Positions 30,154-39,054 of a stretch of DNA of 64,000 nt are shown in pieces. The notes under the pieces are model-generated. The model was not told the origin of the DNA. It searched no databases and was given only the letters and a program-made list of their open reading frames with translations. The stretch is from contig NZ_JAQRMY010000004.1 in assembly GCF_028613635.1 (NCBI RefSeq), positions 327,181 to 391,180 on the forward strand, written 5' to 3'. A program made the position numbers and the translations under genes. The stretch is from Devosia sp. ZB163 (GTDB taxonomy: Bacteria; Pseudomonadota; Alphaproteobacteria; Rhizobiales; Devosiaceae). The first letter of the stretch is position 1; each line of letters begins with the position of its first letter.

Positions 30154-31979
30154 ATCTCGCGCGTGGCGTCCTTGAGCCACGCCTTCACCTCGCCCTTCAC
30201 GAGCGGGCCGATCTCCTTGAACACCCGCTTGTGGTAGGCGTTGAGCCACTCGCGCTCCGGCTCGCTCAGCTGCCTGACGTCGATGAGTCTCAGGTCGATC
30301 GGGGTCAGCGTCAGCGTCTCGAACTCGAGGAACTTGCCCTCGCCAACCTCGCTCTCGATCACGTTGAGCAGGTTCTCGATGCGGATGCCGTAGGCGCCTT
30401 CCTTGTAGTAGCCCGGTTCGTTCGAGGTGATCATGCCGGGCTCGAACGGGGTCGGATAGCGCGGCGAGATGCCGATGGGGCCCTCGTGCACGGAGAGAAA
30501 CGCGCCGACGCCGTGCCCGGTGCCGTGGTTGTAGTTGATGCCGTCGGCCCACAGGAACTGGCGTGCCAGGACGTCGATCTGTGCGCCGGTCGTTCCCCTG
30601 GGGAAGCGGACCATCGACACCGCCATCATGCCGCGCAGCACACGGGTGAAGCGGTCCTTCTGCTCTGCGGTCGCCTTGCCGGTGAAGAGGGTGCGGGTGA
30701 TGTCGGTGGTGCCGGAGAGGTACTGGGCGCCGGAGTCGACCAGCATCAGCTCGCCGGGCTTCAGCCCGCGGTTGGTGCGGGCGTCGACGCGGTAGTGGAT
30801 CACGGCGCCGTTTGGGCCGGCGCCGGAAATCGTGTCGAAGCTGATGTCGACGAGGCTCGAATCCTCGCGCCGGAAGCTTTCGAGCGCGGTGGCGATGGTG
30901 ATCTCGTCGAGCTTGCCCTTGGGGGCCTCGGTGTCGAACCAGTGGAGGAACTTCGCCATGGCGGCGCCGTCGAGCCGGTGCGCCTCGCGCATGCCGCCGA
31001 GCTCGGCATCGTTCTTCCTGGCCTTGGGCAGCAGGACTGGATCGCGCTTCTCGATGAGCCTGGCTTCGCTGACGCCCTTGATGGCATTGGCCACGGCGAC
31101 GGGGACCGTCCCGGGATCGACCATCACGCGCTTGTCGCCGGCGCCCAGCTTGCGCAGGGACGCGACCATCGTCGCAACGTCCGCGACCTTGGCGAGGCCT
31201 TCGAGGCCCTGCCTGAGCTCGGGCGTGATCTTGTCCTTGTTGAAGAACAGGGTCGGCATGCCGGATTTCGGCACGAGCGCATAGCAGAGGACGACGGGCA
31301 CGTGCGGGACGTCGCGGCCGCGCAGGTTGAAGAGCCAGTTGATCGATTCCGGTACCGTCAGCACCAGCGCGTCGGCGTCGTCCTCGGCCATGGTGGCCCG
31401 GATCTCGGCGAGCTTGTCCGGCGCGTTCCTGCCCGCGCGGTTGTGGCCGAGGAACTCGATCGGGGCGACAGGCGGGGCAGGGCGATCGGTCCAGGTCGTG
31501 TCGACAAGATTGGCGACCGGGACCAGCGTGGCCTTGCCGGCGAGCTTTTTCTCGAGGTCGGCGATTTCGCTGGGCGTGTGCAGCCAAGGGTCGAAGCCGA
31601 CCTTGCCGCCCTTGGGTACGAACTCGGCGATCCGGGGCGACATGCCACCCTGTGCCGCCTCGAGCACTTCGATGACCGTGGTGTCGGTCTCCGCCGGGGC
31701 CTGCAGCGTGTAGCGGCCATCGACGAACAGCGCGGCCTTGCGGCTGCCGATGATGGCGAGGCCGGCCGAACCGGTGAAGCTTGTCACATAGCTGAGCCTC
31801 GCCTCGCTGGCCGGAACCGATTCCCCGCGATGCGCGTCGGTGCGGGGAACGAGGAACGCGTCGACCCCGGCCTCCTTCATCGCCGTCCGCAGCGCCTTGA
31901 CGCGCGGAGCCACCGTCCTGGGATCGGTGCGGATATCGAACGTCTGGTAAACGGCGGGGGCGAAGGCGTTGTCGTTCAT
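30150..31979 (-). CDS. Xaa-Pro aminopeptidase (peptidase M24B)
   Basis: Removes N-terminal residues before proline. The 609-residue protein has the eukaryote-like three-domain form: two creatinase-type N-terminal domains (opening with MKEAGVDAFLVPRTDAHRGE) and a C-terminal pita-bread domain. Metal-binding residues are visible in LMLVDSGAQYLSGTTDITRT, NHGTGHGVGAFLSVHEGP and SNEPGYYKEGAYGIRIENL. No signal peptide is present. ATG at 31979 is preferred over the in-frame start at 32048, which adds unrelated sequence. Confidence 0.92.
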   Translation of the reverse strand: MNDNAFAPAVYQTFDIRTDPRTVAPRVKALRTAMKEAGVDAFLVPRTDAHRGESVPASEARLSYVTSFTGSAGLAIIGSRKAALFVDGRYTLQAPAETDTTVIEVLEAAQGGMSPRIAEFVPKGGKVGFDPWLHTPSEIADLEKKLAGKATLVPVANLVDTTWTDRPAPPVAPIEFLGHNRAGRNAPDKLAEIRATMAEDDADALVLTVPESINWLFNLRGRDVPHVPVVLCYALVPKSGMPTLFFNKDKITPELRQGLEGLAKVADVATMVASLRKLGAGDKRVMVDPGTVPVAVANAIKGVSEARLIEKRDPVLLPKARKNDAELGGMREAHRLDGAAMAKFLHWFDTEAPKGKLDEITIATALESFRREDSSLVDISFDTISGAGPNGAVIHYRVDARTNRGLKPGELMLVDSGAQYLSGTTDITRTLFTGKATAEQKDRFTRVLRGMMAVSMVRFPRGTTGAQIDVLARQFLWADGINYNHGTGHGVGAFLSVHEGPIGISPRYPTPFEPGMITSNEPGYYKEGAYGIRIENLLNVIESEVGEGKFLEFETLTLTPIDLRLIDVRQLSEPEREWLNAYHKRVFKEIGPLVKGEVKAWLKDATREI

Positions 31980-32289
31980 AATGAAATGCCGTGGGAAGGT
32001 AGGTGGCGCGGACCCTAACAAGGCCCGTTGGCCATTGCGAGCGTTCATTCCGCGTTCAGAGCGGCCGGTGCGCAGCCGCCAGGCGCAGCGCTACATCACC
32101 GAATATCTGAAGGCGCGAACCGAGCTGGAGAGCCAGCGTCGGGACTGACGCGATTCACCGGCTGTTAAGTGGCCCTGCGCCAATGGCATGGCTGCCTTTC
32201 GCAACAACGACTTACCGGCGGGGCTCGCCCGCACTACATACACATCGTCGGCAGAAGAGCCGCACGAGATTCCACACCGGGAGAATGAG
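31980..32289. other. 310-bp divergent gap upstream of the aminopeptidase
   Basis: It should contain the aminopeptidase promoter and the promoter of the small gene at 32290. A 37-codon frame from TTG 32035 to TGA 32148 reads like coding sequence (ending YLKARTELESQRRD) but lacks a good ribosome-binding site, so I list it only as a possibility. Nothing else is recognisable. Confidence 0.35.
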
Positions 32290-32424
32290 ATGCCCGAGAG
32301 CAAGAACGACTTCCGCAAGGCGCTAGCCGGCGTGATCGATGCGCGGGGCCGCGAGGCGACCCGCAGCGTTGCGCGCGCCCGCGAACACCTGTTGCTCGGC
32401 GCGCTTACCAAGCGCCCGAGCTAA
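32290..32424 (+). CDS. 44-residue basic small protein, unknown
   Basis: The frame starts at ATG 32290 behind GGGAGAATGAG and encodes a 44-residue protein rich in arginine and alanine (FRKALAGVIDARGREATR, then ARAREHLLLGALTKRPS). It is predicted to be one long amphipathic helix. A strong terminator with a T-rich tail on the plus strand follows at 32474-32506, which supports real transcription in this direction. I recognise no family. The frame stays open upstream to 32188, but the ribosome-binding site supports the short form. Confidence 0.55.
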   Translation: MPESKNDFRKALAGVIDARGREATRSVARAREHLLLGALTKRPS

Positions 32425-32473
32425 GCCACAGCGCGTCACGCGCGGGATTAGTCCCAGTATCAAGACCGAAGCG

Positions 32474-32506
32474 AATCCCCGGCATCGTCCGGGGATTTTG
32501 GTTTTT
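32474..32506 (+). terminator. Rho-independent terminator between the small gene and surE
   Basis: Perfect nine-base arms AATCCCCGG (32474-32482) and CCGGGGATT (32489-32497) around CATCGT are followed by TTGGTTTTT. The T-run is on the plus strand, so it fits the gene at 32290-32424. On the minus strand it is a hairpin just past surE but without a U-tail. Confidence 0.85.
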
Positions 32507-32510
32507 ATGG

Positions 32511-33275
32511 CTAGAGGTCCAGCATGCCGTCGAGGCGGCCGGCCAGCTCGTGGTGGGTGTGCTGGAGCATGAGCGGCGTCACGGTGATTGCGTTCTCATG
32601 CATCAGCAGGCCGAAGTCGTTCTCGGGATCGAGCGGCGTCGGCGTCTCGGGGATGGCGATGAAGAACTTCCCGGCGTTGTCGCTGGGATAGTAGGCCATC
32701 GGCGAGCGCGAGAAGCGCTGGAAGGGGACGACGCGGATGCCGCTGACGTCCTCGGGGGCGCAGAAGGGCAGGTTGACGTTGAAGTAGGCGTCGCCGCGCG
32801 ACCGCACCTGAGCGAGGAGCTGGCGGACGACGCGGGCGCTGTAGGTCGCCGCGTTGGTCCAGTTCACCTCGTTGGTGCGCTCGTAGTCGACGCCCTGGCT
32901 GATGCCGATGCCGAGCGCGCCGTGGAGGGCGCCCTCGCGGGCTCCGGCGACGGTCCCGGAACAGTTGAGGATATCGCCCAGGTTCTGGCCGTTGTTGACG
33001 CCGGAGAGCACGAGGTCCGGCTTGATGTCCTTGCAGACATAGGTCATGCCGGCGACGACGCAGTCGGCGGGCGAGCCGCCGACGACGGAAAAGACCCGCT
33101 CGCTGCGCTGATCGAGACCCAGTTCGCGCCCGAAGGTGAAGCGGTGGGCGGCGCCCGACTGGTTGCCGTCGGGGGCGACCACCCACACATCGTCGCTGAG
33201 TTCGGCCGCTATGGCGCGCATCACCTCGATGCCGGGCGCGTCCACGCCGTCGTCATTGGTGATGAGGATTCTCAT
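32511..33275 (-). CDS. surE: 5'/3'-nucleotidase SurE
   Basis: Survival protein with nucleoside monophosphatase activity. The 254-residue protein starts [16 protein letters not shown], whose paired aspartates bind metal, followed by [13 protein letters not shown] and the substrate-binding [10 protein letters not shown]. Length is normal. It overlaps serS by four bases on the same strand, the usual partner in Rhizobiales. The pcm gene that often follows is absent here. Confidence 0.95.
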   Translation of the reverse strand: MRILITNDDGVDAPGIEVMRAIAAELSDDVWVVAPDGNQSGAAHRFTFGRELGLDQRSERVFSVVGGSPADCVVAGMTYVCKDIKPDLVLSGVNNGQNLGDILNCSGTVAGAREGALHGALGIGISQGVDYERTNEVNWTNAATYSARVVRQLLAQVRSRGDAYFNVNLPFCAPEDVSGIRVVPFQRFSRSPMAYYPSDNAGKFFIAIPETPTPLDPENDFGLLMHENAITVTPLMLQHTHHELAGRLDGMLDL

Positions 33276-34597
33276 GAGCGGGCGCCGATCGACTTGAGAC
33301 CCTTCATGTAGGACTGCAGCGCGTCGGGGACGAGGACGGAGCCGTCTTCCTGCTGGTAATTCTCCATCACCGCGATCAGGGCGCGGCCGACGGCAACACC
33401 CGAGCCGTTCAGCGTATGGACGTGACGGATCTTGCCGTCCTTGTCGCGGTAGCGGGCGTCCATCCGGCGGGCCTGGAAATCGCCGCAGACGGAGACCGAG
33501 CTGATCTCGCGATAGGTGTCCTGGCCCGGCAGCCAGGCCTCGAGATCGTAGGTCTTCTGCGCGCCAAAGCCCATGTCGCCGGTCGAAAGCATCATCACCC
33601 GGTAGTGGAGGCCCAACTGCTTGAGCACGTCCTCGGCATCCGAGAGCATCTTCTCGTGCTCTTCGCCCGAGGCCTCGGGGGTGGTGATGGCCACCATCTC
33701 GACCTTGTTGAACTGGTGCTGGCGCAGCATGCCGCGCGTATCGCGGCCGGCCGAACCGGCTTCCGAGCGGAAGCAGGGGGTGAGGGCGGTGAGACGGAGC
33801 GGCAGTTCGTCCTCGGAGAGGATGCTGTCGCGCACGAAGTTGGTCAGCGGAACCTCGGCGGTGGGGATCAGCGCGAGGCGACCCTCGCCGTGCGGCACGA
33901 AGAAGAGGTCTTCCTCGAACTTGGGCAGCTGGTTGGTGCCGTAGAGGGCATCGTCCTTCACGAGGTAGGGCGGCTCAACCTCCGTGTAGCCGTGCGCGTC
34001 GACATGCAGGTCGAGCATGAACTGGCCGATGGCGCGCTCGAGGCGGGCGAGGTGGCTCTTCAGCACGACGAAGCGGCTGCCGGAGATCTTGGCGGCGACC
34101 TCGAAATCCATCTGGCCGAGGGCCTCGCCGGTTTCGAAGTGCTCCTTCGGCTTGAAGGAAAAGGTCGGCCGGGCCGGGCGATTCTTCGCCGCCGTCTCGG
34201 GCGAGCCGTTGCGGCCGAAATACTCGACATTGTCGCTCTCGTCGGCGCCGCGAGGGACCTCATCGAGCGGGATGTTCGGGATGATGGCCAGCGCGCCGCG
34301 GAGCTTGTCCTCGGCTTCCTTGCGGGTGGCTTCGCCGGCCTGGATGGCGTCCTTGAGCTGGGCGACTTCATCCATCAGCGCCTGGGCCCTGGCCTCGTCC
34401 TTCTGGGCCTTGGCCTGGCCGATCTGCTTGGACAGCGCGTTGCGCTTGGCCTGTGCCTCCTCGACGGCGGCAATGGCGGTGCGGCGGGACTCGTCCATCT
34501 CGATGAGCTGGGAGGCCGTGAACGGCACATTCTTGCGCTCCTTGAGCGCAGCATCGAATGCGGCGGGGTTGGCTTTGATCCAGTTGATGTCGAGCAT
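33272..34597 (-). CDS. serS: seryl-tRNA synthetase
   Basis: Class II synthetase that charges tRNA-Ser and tRNA-Sec. The 441-residue protein has the N-terminal coiled coil (about 30-105) that grips the tRNA long arm, then class II motifs: motif 2 in [29 protein letters not shown] and motif 3 in [19 protein letters not shown]. Start ATG at 34597 begins [11 protein letters not shown], the typical opening. It overlaps surE by four bases. Confidence 0.96.
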   Translation of the reverse strand: MLDINWIKANPAAFDAALKERKNVPFTASQLIEMDESRRTAIAAVEEAQAKRNALSKQIGQAKAQKDEARAQALMDEVAQLKDAIQAGEATRKEAEDKLRGALAIIPNIPLDEVPRGADESDNVEYFGRNGSPETAAKNRPARPTFSFKPKEHFETGEALGQMDFEVAAKISGSRFVVLKSHLARLERAIGQFMLDLHVDAHGYTEVEPPYLVKDDALYGTNQLPKFEEDLFFVPHGEGRLALIPTAEVPLTNFVRDSILSEDELPLRLTALTPCFRSEAGSAGRDTRGMLRQHQFNKVEMVAITTPEASGEEHEKMLSDAEDVLKQLGLHYRVMMLSTGDMGFGAQKTYDLEAWLPGQDTYREISSVSVCGDFQARRMDARYRDKDGKIRHVHTLNGSGVAVGRALIAVMENYQQEDGSVLVPDALQSYMKGLKSIGARS

Positions 34598-34772
34598 GGA
34601 AAACCTGCGGGTCGCGGGGAGCGATCTCGTTTACCGGATTGGGGGGCGGGATCAAGGGGCGAGAGTGCCGGATCGTCGCTCTTCCGGTCACTTCGCGTGC
34701 CCGCGCATATACATCCGGGCTGCCACTGCCTATATTCGCCAATGAGAACGAAACAGGATTCGTCAATCCCGC

Positions 34773-37178
34773 ATGCCAGCTGAACCGCAACGCCTCGACC
34801 GCCCCAAGGCAGGCTCGATCACCAGCCAGTTCGGCCGGGGATCGGGTGCGCCCGACTATCTGAGAGGGCTCAACGAGGAGCAGCGCGAGGCCGTGATGAC
34901 CACGGAGGGGCCGCTGCTGGTGCTCGCCGGCGCCGGTACGGGCAAGACGCGCGTGCTGACGACGCGTATCGCGCATATCCTTACCTCGCGCCTCGCGTGG
35001 CCGTCCGAAATCCTGTCGGTGACCTTCACCAACAAGGCGGCGCGGGAGATGAAGGAGCGCATCGGCGCCATCGCCGGCGCGGCCGTCGAAGGCATGCCGT
35101 GGCTCGGCACGTTCCACTCGATCGGCGCGCGCATCCTGCGCCGGCACGCCGAACTGGTGAACCTGCGCTCCGATTTCACCATTCTCGATACCGACGACCA
35201 GATCCGGCTGATCAAGCAGTTGCTCGAAGCCGAGAACATCGACGAGAAGCGCTGGCCCGCCCGGGTGTTCGCCGGGATGCTCGACAACTGGAAGAACCGC
35301 GGCTGGCTGCCGGACGACGTGCCGATGGCGGAGCTCTCCGGTTTCGCCAATGGGCGACTGCCGAACCTCTACCGCGACTATCAGGCGCGGCTGGCGACGC
35401 TCAACGCGACCGATTTCGGCGATCTGCTGCTGTTGAACATCAAGGTGTTCAAGGAGCATCCGGACGTGCTGGCGGAGTACCACCGCAAGTTCAAGTACAT
35501 GCTGGTGGACGAGTACCAGGACAGCAACACGGCTCAGTACCTCTGGCTGCGGCTGCTCGCGCAGGGGAAGCCTGCGTCGGAGGCGAATCTCTGCGTCGTG
35601 GGTGACGACGACCAATCGATCTATGGCTGGCGCGGCGCCGAGGTGGACAACATCCTGCGCTTCGAGAAGGACTTCCCGGGCGCCAAGGTGATCCGGCTCG
35701 AGCGCAACTACCGCTCGACTTCCAACATCCTGAAGGCCGCCTCGCACCTTATTGCCAACAACGAGAGCCGGCTGGGCAAGACGCTCCAGACGGATGTCGG
35801 TGAGCCGGGCGAGCTTGTCGCCGTGACCTCGGTCTGGGACAGCGACGAGGAAGCGCGGCAGGTTGGCGAGGAGATCGAGCAGCGCCAGCGGCAGGGCGAT
35901 GCGTTGAACTCGATGGCGATCCTCGTGCGCGCTTCGCACCAGATGCGCGCCTTCGAAGAGCGTTTCATCACGCTGGGGCTCAACTATCGGGTTATCGGCG
36001 GCCCGCGCTTCTATGAGCGCAAGGAAATCCGTGACGCGCTGGCCTACCTGCGGCTGGTGTGGAACCCCAGCGACGACCTCGCCTTCGAGCGCATCGTCAA
36101 TGTGCCCAAGCGCGGGCTGGGCGATTCGACGCTCAAGATTCTCTACGACGCAGCGCGGCACCAGGGGGCGTCGCTGACCGGCACGGTGCGCATGCTCATC
36201 CAGACCGAGGAGCTGAAGCCCAAGCAGCGAACGACGCTTCGCCAGCTCATGGATCAGTTCGATGACTGGGCGCAGCGGGCAAGGGCGCTTCCGCTCGAGG
36301 ATGGCGACCCAGATGAGGAGATCGCTCCGGGTATCGTGCGGCGGCACGCCTCGCATGCCGAGCTGGCCCGGCAGGTGCTGGACGAGTCGGGCTACACGGA
36401 GATGTGGCAGAACGACAAGTCGGCCGAGGCCGAGGGGCGGCTCGAGAACCTCAAGGAACTGGTCAACTCCATGGAGGAGTTCGACTCGCTCGGCGGCTTC
36501 CTCGAGCACGTCTCGCTGGTCATGGACCGCGATACCGGCGAGGCCGACGACGCGGTCTCGATCATGACGCTTCACTCGGCCAAGGGGCTCGAGTTCGACA
36601 CCGTGTTCCTCCCCGGCTGGGAGGAGGGCCTGTTCCCGAGCCAGCGGACGCTCGATGAACTTGGCCGCGCCGGGCTCGAGGAGGAGCGGCGGCTCGCCTA
36701 TGTGGGGCTCACCCGGGCACGGAAGCGCCTCAGGGTTTCGGTGGCGCAGAACAGGCTTACCCATGGGCTCTGGCAGTCGGCCATCCCGTCGCGGTTCCTC
36801 GACGAGCTGCCAGCCTCGGCGGTCGAGGTGAAGGATACGGGCTCGTCCTATGGCGGCTATGGGTACGGTGGACGCACCGGCGGTGGCCGCTTCGACACGC
36901 GCGATCCGTTCGACTCGATCTACGAGACGCCGGGGTGGCAGCGGGCGCGGGCACAGGCTTCGACCCGCAAGTCGCACGGGCCGGTGACGATCGACGGCGA
37001 CCTCGTCGCCCGCTCGGTGGATGATGGGCGCGGTTCGAAGTATGCGGTCGGCGAGCGGGTGTTCCACCTGAAGTTCGGCTACGGCACGGTCAACAATATC
37101 GAGGGCAACAAGCTCTCGATCGAGTTCGAGAAAGCCGGTCCGAAGAAGGTGCTCGAAAGCTTCGTGCAGAAGGCTTAG
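34773..37178 (+). CDS. uvrD: UvrD/PcrA-type superfamily 1 DNA helicase
   Basis: 3'-5' helicase for excision and mismatch repair and for clearing RecA from DNA. The 801-residue protein has LNEEQREAV (Q motif), LAGAGTGKTRVL (Walker A), VDEYQDSN (Walker B), VGDDDQSIYGWRGA, ERNYRSTSNIL, MTLHSAKGLEFDTVFLPGWEEGLFP and VGLTRARKRL in order. A glycine-rich linker leads to the C-terminal Tudor-like domain (VFHLKFGYGTVNNIEGNKLSIEFE) that binds RNA polymerase in PcrA/UvrD. The unknown gene at 37181 follows after two bases. Confidence 0.94.
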   Translation: MPAEPQRLDRPKAGSITSQFGRGSGAPDYLRGLNEEQREAVMTTEGPLLVLAGAGTGKTRVLTTRIAHILTSRLAWPSEILSVTFTNKAAREMKERIGAIAGAAVEGMPWLGTFHSIGARILRRHAELVNLRSDFTILDTDDQIRLIKQLLEAENIDEKRWPARVFAGMLDNWKNRGWLPDDVPMAELSGFANGRLPNLYRDYQARLATLNATDFGDLLLLNIKVFKEHPDVLAEYHRKFKYMLVDEYQDSNTAQYLWLRLLAQGKPASEANLCVVGDDDQSIYGWRGAEVDNILRFEKDFPGAKVIRLERNYRSTSNILKAASHLIANNESRLGKTLQTDVGEPGELVAVTSVWDSDEEARQVGEEIEQRQRQGDALNSMAILVRASHQMRAFEERFITLGLNYRVIGGPRFYERKEIRDALAYLRLVWNPSDDLAFERIVNVPKRGLGDSTLKILYDAARHQGASLTGTVRMLIQTEELKPKQRTTLRQLMDQFDDWAQRARALPLEDGDPDEEIAPGIVRRHASHAELARQVLDESGYTEMWQNDKSAEAEGRLENLKELVNSMEEFDSLGGFLEHVSLVMDRDTGEADDAVSIMTLHSAKGLEFDTVFLPGWEEGLFPSQRTLDELGRAGLEEERRLAYVGLTRARKRLRVSVAQNRLTHGLWQSAIPSRFLDELPASAVEVKDTGSSYGGYGYGGRTGGGRFDTRDPFDSIYETPGWQRARAQASTRKSHGPVTIDGDLVARSVDDGRGSKYAVGERVFHLKFGYGTVNNIEGNKLSIEFEKAGPKKVLESFVQKA

Positions 37179-37180
37179 CG

Positions 37181-37945
37181 ATGACGCGGGAACTCGAGAC
37201 TTCCCGCGCCATGTATGAACAAGTTCGGACCGAGCTACTGTTTGGCTTTCCTATCCTAGAAGCTACCGTGCCCGCGCCTAGGGCGACGACCCTGCGGCGT
37301 CAGCGAACCTTTCGATACTTGGAGCGAAGCCTTCAGCAGGCAATAGTTGTCAAGCTGGCCCGCTTGGTAACTGGTGTACAGGCAACGTGGCATCTGCTTG
37401 TCGGCGGCTTTTCGCAGGAGGCCGGAGCCATCCAGCGTATTCTCGATCAACTCGATTCTGACATATCGTTCTTGTCCGGGCCGCTCATTGGCGGAAAACG
37501 TGAACCGATCCACGATAGGTATCTGAAGGAGTTCTTCCAAGAAGAGTTCGATGGAGCAGATCCCGTGGTCTCGCGGTTAGCTCGTGACCGCGTTCCGAGA
37601 GCGAAGATTCGCGCGTACAACGTGCGCACATTTTCTGATCCTGACGACAACACCCAGAGGATCCTTGACGTTCTTGCGTTCGTAGAGGGGGCATACTCAG
37701 GTTTCATCCACTCTGCCGGTGCACACGCCATGGATACATTTGATGCTACGTCGGGACGGTTTCTCATTCAGGGGATGCACGGAACGCCCTTTCTTGACGA
37801 CAGTTTTGTGGATTTCCGCAACTACCTTCATCGAAGTCTCGTGGCCATGGCGACGGCGGCGATAGCTCTTAGGCAACGCAAACTATTCGAGCACCTAAAA
37901 GAACGGTCAGATCGTATCGCCGCTGACTTTAGGATGCATGGCTAG
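37181..37945 (+). CDS. unknown protein with base composition unlike its neighbours
   Basis: A 254-residue, mostly helical soluble protein without signal peptide or membrane span. I cannot assign a family. The basic first third (PRATTLRRQRTFRYLERSL), the segment GFSQEAGAIQRILDQLDSDISFL and a C-terminal FRNYLHRSLVAMATAAIALRQ helix recall helical HEPN- or DUF5677-type proteins, but only loosely. By eye its GC content is clearly lower (about the mid-50s percent) than the mid-60s of surrounding genes, and it uses codons such as CTA, TTA and ATA that are rare nearby. It begins two bases after uvrD and ends four bases before the convergent transporter gene. Confidence 0.75.
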   Translation: MTRELETSRAMYEQVRTELLFGFPILEATVPAPRATTLRRQRTFRYLERSLQQAIVVKLARLVTGVQATWHLLVGGFSQEAGAIQRILDQLDSDISFLSGPLIGGKREPIHDRYLKEFFQEEFDGADPVVSRLARDRVPRAKIRAYNVRTFSDPDDNTQRILDVLAFVEGAYSGFIHSAGAHAMDTFDATSGRFLIQGMHGTPFLDDSFVDFRNYLHRSLVAMATAAIALRQRKLFEHLKERSDRIAADFRMHG

Positions 37946-37949
37946 AACA

Positions 37950-38903
37950 TCACTGCGGCGGGCTGACTTCGCTCGCCTTCTTCCGCTCCAGTCCCAGCTG
38001 GTGCTCGCGGTAGATGATGAAGAGGCCGGAGCCGACGACGATGGTGCCGCCGATCAGCATCTGCACGCTCGGGACATCCTGGAAGATCACGTAGCCGATG
38101 GCGATGGAGAGGATCAGCGAGGCGTATTCGAACGGCGCGACCACCGACATGTCGGCGTGGCGGTAGGATTCGGTGAGCAGGATCTGGCCGATGCCGCCGA
38201 AGATGCCGGCGCCGATGAGCAGGGCGAACTGCTCGGGCGTCGGCATGACCCAGCCGAACGGGATCGTTGCGAGGCCAAGAGCCGCCGACGTCACCGAGAA
38301 GTAGAGGACGATGGTGGCCGAGCGCTCGGTTTCGACGAGCTTGCGCACGAGCACCATGGCGGTGGCGGCAAAGCCGGCCGCGACCAGCGCCGAGATGGCG
38401 CCAAGAGTCGCCCCGCTCATGTCCGCGATGCCGCCCGAGAAGACGGTGAGGCGGGGCCAGATGATGACAATGACGCCGACGAGGCCGACCAGCACCGCGC
38501 TCCAGCGATAGAGCCGGACCTGCTCATGGTAGAAGACGGCGCTGAACACCACGATCAGCAGCGGCGTCGCGTAGCTGATGGTGATGGCCTCGGCGAGCGG
38601 CAACTGGGTCAGGGCGAAGAAGCCGGTCATCATGCCGCCGGTGCCGACGAGGCCGCGCATCAGGTGGCTCAGCGGGTGCCTGGTCTTGATGCCGACGCCG
38701 AGTTCGCCCTTCCAGATCAGATAGACGATGATCGGCAGGACGGCGAAGAACGAGCGGAAGAACACCAACTGGCCAGCCGGCACGCCTTCGGAGGCCTTGA
38801 GCAGGCTGGACATGCCCAGAAACACGCAGACCGAACTCAGCTTGAACGCAATCCCCGTCATGGCGTTCTGACGGAGCATTGGCGGTTGCGGCGACACGGG
38901 CAA
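37950..38903 (-). CDS. EamA family (drug/metabolite transporter) membrane protein
   Basis: About 317 residues with ten hydrophobic segments arranged as two EamA repeats. FFRSFFAVLPIIVYLIWKGELG and ALTQLPLAEAITISYATPLLIVVFSAVFYHEQV are the first repeat's typical motifs. Related proteins export amino acids or other metabolites. The substrate is unknown. The start is unclear: TTG 38903 and GTG 38897 have GGAAG in front, while ATGs at 38879 and 38861 do not. The short tail ends in charged residues. Confidence 0.88.
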   Translation of the reverse strand: MPVSPQPPMLRQNAMTGIAFKLSSVCVFLGMSSLLKASEGVPAGQLVFFRSFFAVLPIIVYLIWKGELGVGIKTRHPLSHLMRGLVGTGGMMTGFFALTQLPLAEAITISYATPLLIVVFSAVFYHEQVRLYRWSAVLVGLVGVIVIIWPRLTVFSGGIADMSGATLGAISALVAAGFAATAMVLVRKLVETERSATIVLYFSVTSAALGLATIPFGWVMPTPEQFALLIGAGIFGGIGQILLTESYRHADMSVVAPFEYASLILSIAIGYVIFQDVPSVQMLIGGTIVVGSGLFIIYREHQLGLERKKASEVSPPQ

Positions 38904-39054
38904 AATCTTCCAGAGGCGGGAAAGCAGGCGATAAGGGCTTGAGTGCTACTGTCGCGGCGTTTGCTGACCGGCGCAACTGTTCAGTGCCTTGGTGCAGGTA
39001 CTAGCCAGCTTCCGTGCATCGGCTATTAGTCTTAGGCGAACCGCCGGAGGGACG

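Noticed and set aside
30231..32018. Plus-strand open frame opposite the Xaa-Pro aminopeptidase
   Set aside because: No recognisable domain. It is the antisense of a well-defined peptidase.
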